Origin: Clostridia bacterium
Lineage (GTDB): Bacteria; Bacillota; Clostridia; Oscillospirales; Acutalibacteraceae
Length of the DNA stretch: 10,646 bases
Direction of reading: 5' to 3'
Assembly: GCA_017519685.1 (NCBI GenBank)
Contig: JAFWRV010000136.1
Coordinates: 1-10,646, forward strand
Shown: positions 6,137-10,646 of the stretch, one piece after another
How the letters are laid out: every line of letters starts with the position of its first letter
Position numbering within the stretch: the stretch's first letter is position 1
Position numbers and translations under genes: made by a program
Notes under the pieces: model-generated
What the model was told of the DNA's origin: nothing
Database searches by the model: none
What the model saw: only the letters and a program-made list of their open reading frames with translations

Positions 6137-8356
6137 ATGAGCCTTAAAAAACGACTTTCCGCGCTTCTGATGGCTGCCGTTATGCTGTTCATAGGCACGG
6201 CGTCATTTATGTTTGTTTTTGCCGATGAAGGTGATGAAAACTCAATCGGCGCAGGTCTTACCTGGACTTACAGTTCATCCTCAAATACCGTTCAGATAAG
6301 CGGTAACGGCAATATGGCTGACTTTGATGTCAGCGGACCCTGGAGCGCAGATTTCAGGGAGCAGATTACAACCGTAGTCATTGACGAAGGTGTAAGAACT
6401 ATAGGAGCAAACGCCTTCGCGGGATTGACACAGCTTAAATATATCACAATCCCCCACTCCGTTATCAGAATAGCCGGCTCGGCTTTCAAACAGTGCCAGA
6501 TTTCAACTTTCAATGTTGACTCCTCCAACACTTATTTCTCAACAATCAAAAGTAATGTTCACGGCGACTGCGGACTTTACAACAATGACAAAACCGAAAT
6601 CGTCCGTTTCGCCACACTGTCAACGATAAAGAAATTCAATATTCCTTCAACCGTTACCGTAATCGGCGACTACGCATTTGAAAGCGCGACCTTCACCGAG
6701 GTTTCGCTTCCCGCGGGGCTTACGAAAATAGGCAAGCACGCTTTTGAAAACAGCGCTCTGACCGGCACAGTCAATTTCCCGACAACTCTTGTTGAAATTG
6801 ACGACTATGCCTTTGAAGGATGCGGCAAGGTAACCGTATTTGATTTCCGTGAAAACGGCTTCAATCTTGTCAGAATCGGCGACCGCGCTTTTGAAAACTG
6901 CACGTCTCTGACCAAGGTTGACCATCTCTACAATTCCGTCAATGAAGTCGGAGAACTTGTTCTTGAAGGCGACGTCGCTCTCAAAGAGATTTATTTTTAC
7001 GGCAAGCAGACCGAATGGAACGCTCTCAACATCTATCTTCCCTCAAAGGATGTTCAGGTGTATTATAAGCCCGGAAATATTACGGTAAGATATCTTCCCA
7101 ACCGCGACAATGTTTCCGGTATGCCGGAAAACCAGTATGTTTCCCCCGGTGTCGTAAAACTCGCTTCAAATGTTCCCCAGTGCCTTGACTATTCGTTTGT
7201 CGGCTGGTCAACAAACGCGGGCGCGACTTCGGCGGAATACACTCCCGGCCAGCAGATTAACTCAAACGACAGTATTACTCTTTACGCGATTTGGCAAAAG
7301 GGAGAATACCGCCTTATTTACGACGCTAACGGCGGCAGCGGCGCTCCGGTAACCCAGACACTTCAGGCTCCGGGCAGAATAACGATTTCATACGAAACTC
7401 CGGTTCGCAATTCCTGTACTTTCCTCGGCTGGAATACCGTCAAAGACGCAACCTCGCCGTCAAAATTCGCCGGAGATTCCATATTTGTCGATTCCACGAT
7501 AATCCTGTATGCAGTCTGGGAGAGCAGCGGTCCCTACCGCATTTCCTATGACGCCAAAGGCGGATCGGGAGCCCCCTCTGAGCAGATAAAGCAGAAGGAT
7601 GTTCCGATTAACCTTTCAACCGTTGTTCCCTCAAGAAGCGAGTCAAGATATACTTTTGCCGGCTGGGCTGTGACGTCCGACGCGCAGACAGTCAGATACA
7701 AGCCCGGAGATCTTTATTCCGATAACGCCAATGTAATTCTCTACGCTGTATGGTCCGACGACGGTCCTTATGACATAACCTTCTCGGCAAACGGCGGAAC
7801 AGGCGCGCCTTATCCCATGACAAAACAGAAGGGCGGCACAGTCACCATCCCGTCCGGTACTCCGACCAGACCCGGCTATGAATTCAAAGGCTGGGTTGCG
7901 GACGGTAAAATCTATATGCCGGGCGACACATATTCCAATGACGCCGACCTTAAACTCACCGCGACCTGGGACCGTATATATCTCAACCTTTCACTCTCTA
8001 TTCAGAGTACAACGAAAGAAATCAACTATAAAGATAAAGTCAATATCATAGCGACCGCCGAGGGTCTTCCCGACGGATATTCGATAGCGATTTATAAAGA
8101 CAACACCCTTATTCAGTACACTCCCGCGCCCGCGGGCGGCGGAAAAGCGACCCTCAATTTCCTTTCGGGTCAGCTTGAAAGCAAAACCGTATATGTTGTA
8201 AGAATCAATGACGAAAACCAAAACACAGCGCAGGGAACAGGCGGATACCGTCTGTACTCGGAAATCACGGTTAATGTCAAGACCGGACTTTTCCAGAGAA
8301 TACTCTATATTTTCAGGACTTTGTTCGGACTTTCAAAACCGGTGGTTATTCAATAA
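6137..8356 (+). CDS. Secreted BspA-like LRR protein with four Listeria-Bacteroides repeats
   Basis: A 739-residue protein. Residues 1-29 are a signal peptide (KKR, hydrophobic core, cleavage after VFA). A short N-terminal domain with LTWTYSSSSN and an ISGNGNM turn, as is common ahead of BspA repeats, leads into BspA-type leucine-rich repeats at about 75-300 (IGANAFAGL, IGDYAFES, IGKHAFENS, IDDYAFEGC, IGDRAFENC). Four Listeria-Bacteroides (Flg_new/InlB B-type) repeats follow at about 315-385, 389-461, 466-539 and 544-611, three of them with YDANGGSGAP-like openings, and with GW then Y/TA.W ends. An Ig-like domain (about 613-714) and an aromatic amphipathic tail (GLFQRILYIFRTLFGL) finish the chain. 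Such proteins bind host or neighbouring cell surfaces; the ligand is unknown. There is no LPXTG or SLH domain, so attachment may rely on the tail. It may share a transcript with the MATE gene through partial read-through. Confidence 0.93.
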   Translation: MSLKKRLSALLMAAVMLFIGTASFMFVFADEGDENSIGAGLTWTYSSSSNTVQISGNGNMADFDVSGPWSADFREQITTVVIDEGVRTIGANAFAGLTQLKYITIPHSVIRIAGSAFKQCQISTFNVDSSNTYFSTIKSNVHGDCGLYNNDKTEIVRFATLSTIKKFNIPSTVTVIGDYAFESATFTEVSLPAGLTKIGKHAFENSALTGTVNFPTTLVEIDDYAFEGCGKVTVFDFRENGFNLVRIGDRAFENCTSLTKVDHLYNSVNEVGELVLEGDVALKEIYFYGKQTEWNALNIYLPSKDVQVYYKPGNITVRYLPNRDNVSGMPENQYVSPGVVKLASNVPQCLDYSFVGWSTNAGATSAEYTPGQQINSNDSITLYAIWQKGEYRLIYDANGGSGAPVTQTLQAPGRITISYETPVRNSCTFLGWNTVKDATSPSKFAGDSIFVDSTIILYAVWESSGPYRISYDAKGGSGAPSEQIKQKDVPINLSTVVPSRSESRYTFAGWAVTSDAQTVRYKPGDLYSDNANVILYAVWSDDGPYDITFSANGGTGAPYPMTKQKGGTVTIPSGTPTRPGYEFKGWVADGKIYMPGDTYSNDADLKLTATWDRIYLNLSLSIQSTTKEINYKDKVNIIATAEGLPDGYSIAIYKDNTLIQYTPAPAGGGKATLNFLSGQLESKTVYVVRINDENQNTAQGTGGYRLYSEITVNVKTGLFQRILYIFRTLFGLSKPVVIQ

Positions 8357-8371
8357 AAACACATGACGAGA

Positions 8372-8410
8372 AACGGCCGGTTTCCGCCACACGGAAACCG
8401 GCCGTTATTT
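8372..8410 (+). terminator. Perfect 15-bp hairpin, terminator or attenuator
   Basis: A perfect 15-bp inverted repeat (8372-8386 and 8392-8406, loop ccaca) lies 15 bases after the surface-protein stop. The following bases (ttattt) are a short U-rich run, weaker than at the other terminators here. It sits only 20 bases before the MATE ATG, with no visible promoter between, so it may act as a partial terminator that lowers MATE expression. Confidence 0.8.
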
Positions 8411-8426
8411 CAGGCAGAGGTAATAT

Positions 8427-9782
8427 ATGAAAAAAGAATACGATATGACCTCCGGCCCTTTTATGAAAAAACTTGTTCTGTTTGCCCTGCCCGTCACAAT
8501 GACGGGACTGCTTCAGATAGTTTATAACACGGCGGACACCGTCGTCGTGGGAAGATTCGCCGGTAAGGAAGCTCTTGCGGCAGTGGGTTCAACCGGCTCA
8601 CTTATCTCCCTTATCGTCAATCTTTTCGTCGGTATTGCAATGGGCGCAGGGGTACTTACAGCGCGCCATCTGGGCGCGAAAAACAATCTTAAAGTATATC
8701 AGGATGTTCACACGGCAATCTCTCTGAGTATTATAAGCGGATTTATAATCGCCGCTTTCGGCATTTCAATGGCAAGAATACTGCTTGTCAAAATGAATGC
8801 GCCGCCCGATACTCTCCCGCTCTCCGTTCTTTATGTGAGAATTTATTTCGCGGGCGCTCCGGGCTCAATGCTGTTTAATTTCGGAGCGGCAATTCTGCGC
8901 TCAACTGGCGACACACAGCGGCCTCTCAAATATCTTGCCGTGTCGGGCCTTCTCAATATCGCGCTTAATCTGTTCACCGTGACCGTGCTCGGACTGGGTG
9001 TCGCCGGAGTGGGACTCGCGACAATCGCGTCTCAGTATCTGACAGCGATTCTTGTGACGGTTCACCTGACAAGAACAGACACCGCGATAAGACTTAAAAT
9101 AAACAAGCTGCATCTGAATAAACCCGCTCTTTTGGAAATGCTGAGAATCGGTCTTCCCGCGGGATTTCAGAACGCTCTGTTTTCGATATCAAACGTTATC
9201 ATCCAGTCAAATGTCAATTCTTTCGGTTCGGCGGCAATGGCAGGCATCTCCGCCGGGTCAAACTTCGATTCCTATATCTACACCGTTACAAACGGCTTTT
9301 CGCAGGCGGCAATGACCTTTACCTCGCAGAATATCGGAGCGAAAAAGAAAGAGAATCTCGGCAAAATCTTCCGCTTGTGTTTTATTACCGCTTCGGTTGC
9401 GGCGGTTATTCTTTCCTGCGCCGGATTTATTTTCAGAGAATCGATTGTCGGCCTTTTCTCAAAGGACCCGGAGGTAATCAGACTCGGCGCCGAAAGAATG
9501 GAGCAGATTATGCCGTTTTACACTTTCTGCTCGCTGCTTGACGTGGTCAACGGCTCAATCAGGGGCTTCGGCCATTCCTTTGACGTTATGCTCATATCGC
9601 TCGCCGGCACATGCGGTCTGCGCCTTCTCTGGGTATTCTTTGTGCTCCCGCTTGACAGAACTCTCAGGATGCTCTACTGGGCATATCCGATTTCGTGGTT
9701 CGCGACTCTTGCCGCCGCGTTTATACTGTATATGGTGCTGCTCAGAAAATACGCTAATAATAATAAAAATCTGCCCAGATAA
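8427..9782 (+). CDS. MATE-family efflux transporter
   Basis: A 451-residue inner-membrane protein with about twelve helices in two six-helix halves (roughly 10-215 and 230-440), the MATE design. It exports drugs or metabolites in exchange for Na+ or H+. The N-terminal signature LPVTMTGLLQIVYNTADTVV and VGRFAGKEALAAVG (about 21-54), the ILRSTGDTQRPL loop (about 153-164), and the second-half SIRGFGHS (about 376-383) are family marks. The ATG follows AGAGG (8416-8420). The gene lies downstream of the surface-protein gene without a visible promoter and ends in a hairpin that includes its last codons. The substrate cannot be named from sequence. Confidence 0.96.
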   Translation: MKKEYDMTSGPFMKKLVLFALPVTMTGLLQIVYNTADTVVVGRFAGKEALAAVGSTGSLISLIVNLFVGIAMGAGVLTARHLGAKNNLKVYQDVHTAISLSIISGFIIAAFGISMARILLVKMNAPPDTLPLSVLYVRIYFAGAPGSMLFNFGAAILRSTGDTQRPLKYLAVSGLLNIALNLFTVTVLGLGVAGVGLATIASQYLTAILVTVHLTRTDTAIRLKINKLHLNKPALLEMLRIGLPAGFQNALFSISNVIIQSNVNSFGSAAMAGISAGSNFDSYIYTVTNGFSQAAMTFTSQNIGAKKKENLGKIFRLCFITASVAAVILSCAGFIFRESIVGLFSKDPEVIRLGAERMEQIMPFYTFCSLLDVVNGSIRGFGHSFDVMLISLAGTCGLRLLWVFFVLPLDRTLRMLYWAYPISWFATLAAAFILYMVLLRKYANNNKNLPR

Positions 9783-9798
9783 AACCGGGCAGTTTTTT
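9771..9798 (+). terminator. Rho-independent terminator of the MATE gene
   Basis: Stem ctgccc / gggcag (9771-9776 and 9787-9792) with a ten-base loop and a T run (9793-9798). The stem overlaps the last codons and the TAA of the MATE gene. Confidence 0.85.
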
Positions 9799-9811
9799 AG
9801 CATTTCATAAA

Positions 9812-9831
9812 GGGCGGATGACCGCAATACA
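9812..9831 (+). repeat. Left terminal inverted repeat of the 279-bp element
   Basis: Twenty bases, starting gggcgg and ending ataca, that match the complement of 10071-10090 without a mismatch. The match stops on both sides, so the ends are sharp. Confidence 0.95.
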
Positions 9832-9975
9832 TTAATGCCTCAAAAAGCGGACTTTGGCATTTTGTGCAGACAGCCTCCTCGGAATACAGTCAAGTATTCC
9901 TCGTCATCATAACCTGCAAATATACTCAAATTCCATCTTTTTGAGGTGCGAAGCAGTTTTCTCGAGAAAAATAAG

Positions 9976-10044
9976 CCGCAGAGCAAGGAAGATTTGTGAG
10001 AGCATACTTTGTGTATGGTAAGCAAATCTGACAAAGCTCTGCGG
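9976..10044. repeat. Long interrupted stem inside the element
   Basis: Three successive complementary blocks (9, 7 and 5 bp) nest around a ttt/tgt loop near 10008-10012. The stem is the strongest interior fold of the element and lies close to its right end. Confidence 0.85.
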
Positions 10045-10070
10045 TTTCAGTTTTCCGCGAAAACCAATAC

Positions 10071-10090
10071 TGTATTGCGGTCATCCGCCC
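10071..10090 (-). repeat. Right terminal inverted repeat of the 279-bp element
   Basis: Perfect complement of the left end. Its inner edge also takes part in a small palindrome (caatac-t-gtattg, 10065-10077). Confidence 0.95.
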
Positions 10091-10093
10091 AAA

Positions 10094-10400
10094 TTACGCT
10101 GTATAGGTGAATGTGAAGCAATGGGATTTGAGTCCGTTCTTGAGGACCTCGCTTCTGAACGTGTTGCCGTTCATCTTCAGTCCGCCGACATTCATTTCAA
10201 CGACATAACCTATGCCGTTGCTGTAAGCCATATCGTGGGAAACTATGCTGATCCATTTTGAGGGATCGTCGCCGAGGGTAACCTTTTTACCTTTATCCTT
10301 TGCGTACGCCTCAATTAATTTCTTCATTTCATCCTTGGTGTAGCTCTTGGTTGTAAGTTCAACCTTTTCGGGACTTGACACGCCGCCGCACAGATATCGC
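10094..10400 (-). pseudogene. spoIID: SpoIID-like fragment, broken at both ends
   Basis: The minus-strand frame reads about 100 residues that look like the C-terminal half of the SpoIID/LytB domain: SSPEKVELTTKSYTKDEM, then WISIVSHDMAYSNGIGYV, VGGLKMNGNTFRSEVL and LKSHCFTFTYTA before TAA (10094-10096). SpoIID is a membrane-bound lytic transglycosylase needed for engulfment during sporulation. The family normally continues after the xSxxF-T segment with a GYGHGVGMSQ-like motif; that part is missing, and the stop lies three bases from the 279-bp element. The other end runs into foreign-looking sequence near 10400. The family call is from my recollection of SpoIID sequences and is moderate; the fragment is probably not functional. 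Confidence 0.6.
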
Positions 10401-10409
10401 CCGGCGCTT

Positions 10410-10541
10410 GCATTTTGGGCCGGTTTCGCTGCCTGGAAGAGAGCGCCGTAATGGCTCCGCAAGGCGAGGAGCGCATAGAGGAAGCCCGTCCACTGGGCGC
10501 AGAAGGTGCCCCACGCCACGCCCGCGAACCCCAGTTCCGGG
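10410..10541 (-). pseudogene. Fragment of a second, GC-rich MATE-type transporter
   Basis: On the minus strand about 44 residues read LPELGFAGVAWGTFCAQW, then TGFLYALLALRSHYGALFQA. This is like the MATE segment in which G-AGVA-GT--AQ leads into a helix and a basic loop. It differs clearly from the matching segment of the complete MATE gene (VLGLGVAGVGLATIASQYL, about residues 187-205), so it is not a local copy. GC is far higher than in the neighbouring genes. It is joined in frame to the SpoIID-like fragment, with no start, no ribosome site and no complete domain. It is most likely part of a chimeric join. Confidence 0.55.
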
Positions 10542-10646
10542 AGCGGCGAAATCCTCGAGGTCTGCTTCCAGAACGGCGCCGACGTGAAGGAGGGCGACCT
10601 TCTCTACCGGATCGACCCCGTGAAATACGAGGCGGCGGTGAAGAAC
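10539..10646 (+). CDS. Fragment of an RND-type membrane-fusion (AcrA/MexA-like) protein
   Basis: The + frame from about 10539 to the window edge reads SGEILEVCFQNGADVKEG followed by DLLYRIDPVKYEAAVKN. This is the lipoyl/barrel-sandwich start of periplasmic adaptor proteins of RND pumps (the familiar VSG.I..V.F..G..VKKGDLLY.IDP pattern). Such adaptors belong to two-membrane bacteria, unlike the Clostridia genes elsewhere in the window. A TAG at 10476 and no start codon mean the beginning of the gene is absent; the match begins abruptly near 10540. It continues past the window. Confidence 0.65.

Larger units (their letters stand above)
9812..10090. mobile_element. MITE-like non-coding element with 20-bp terminal inverted repeats
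   Basis: A 279-bp block bounded by a perfect inverted repeat: gggcggatgaccgcaataca at 9812-9831 and its exact complement at 10071-10090. The flanking bases are AAA on both sides (9809-9811 and 10091-10093), a possible 3-base target duplication. The interior folds as a chain: aatgcc/ggcatt (9834-9839, 9856-9861); ggaatac/gtattcc (9881-9887, 9894-9900); ctcaaa/tttgag (9925-9930, 9940-9945); a 14-base palindrome ttttctcgagaaaa (9957-9970); and a three-part stem 9976-10044 (ccgcagagc/gctctgcgg, agatttg/caaatct, catac/gtatg). A 64-codon minus-strand frame exists but is an incidental reading of these stems. No transposase is present, so movement would need a helper enzyme. A structured RNA role is also possible. 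Confidence 0.85.

Noticed and set aside
9840..10034. 64-codon minus-strand open frame inside the inverted-repeat element
   Set aside because: It simply reads through the internal hairpins, has no ribosome site and no recognisable domain; likely an incidental frame.
10094..10519. A single 141-residue minus-strand gene
   Set aside because: The two parts differ in GC and family (MATE-like then SpoIID-like); it is better seen as two fragments joined in frame by chance.
10375..10587. 70-codon + strand frame at the right end
   Set aside because: Low-complexity Arg/Pro/Ser product in GC-rich sequence, overlapping better-supported fragments in other frames.

Overview
The window looks like a contig from a gut-type, spore-forming Clostridia (probably Oscillospirales/Ruminococcaceae). 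The evidence is moderate GC, strong AGGAGG ribosome sites, sigma-A promoters with 17-base spacers, BspA-like and Listeria-Bacteroides-repeat surface proteins, and a SpoIID-like fragment. This placement is inferred from gene content and style, not from a search.

Layout, left to right. (1) Positions 1-245 are the 3' end of a + strand, probably secreted protein with Glu-Pro-Thr/Ala repeats and an aromatic, amphipathic C-terminal tail. (2) A bidirectional terminator lies at about 311-335. (3) A tight minus-strand operon runs from 4998 down to 387: a membrane-anchored M20 peptidase, a glycerate kinase, a Gfo/Idh/MocA oxidoreductase with GH109-like motifs, and an EamA/DMT permease. Three of these joins are overlaps or an 18-base gap, so they are almost certainly one transcript, driven by a good promoter at 5032-5060. 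(4) A divergent sigma-A promoter drives truB (5132-6019). (5) A separate promoter drives a 739-residue secreted protein with BspA-type leucine-rich repeats, four Listeria-Bacteroides repeats, an Ig-like domain and another aromatic C-terminal tail. (6) A 15-bp perfect hairpin separates it from a MATE efflux pump (8427-9782), which has its own terminator.

The right end is the unusual part. Positions 9812-10090 form a 279-bp non-coding element with perfect 20-bp terminal inverted repeats, flanking AAA trinucleotides and a chain of internal hairpins, like a MITE or a mobile structured repeat. Directly against it lies a minus-strand SpoIID-like fragment that lacks the family's usual C-terminal motif. 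Beyond about 10400 the GC rises sharply. Two further gene fragments appear on opposite strands and seem to belong elsewhere: a piece of a different MATE transporter and a piece of a Gram-negative-type RND membrane-fusion protein. The simplest reading is that the last ~250 bases are a chimeric assembly or amplification join, not native sequence.

Functionally, the minus-strand operon looks like a scavenging or catabolic unit (peptide or N-acyl-amino-acid hydrolysis, sugar or sugar-acid conversion, glycerate entry into glycolysis, and a permease). The + strand holds RNA modification, surface adhesion and drug or metabolite export. No complete defence system, CRISPR array or RNA gene was found.
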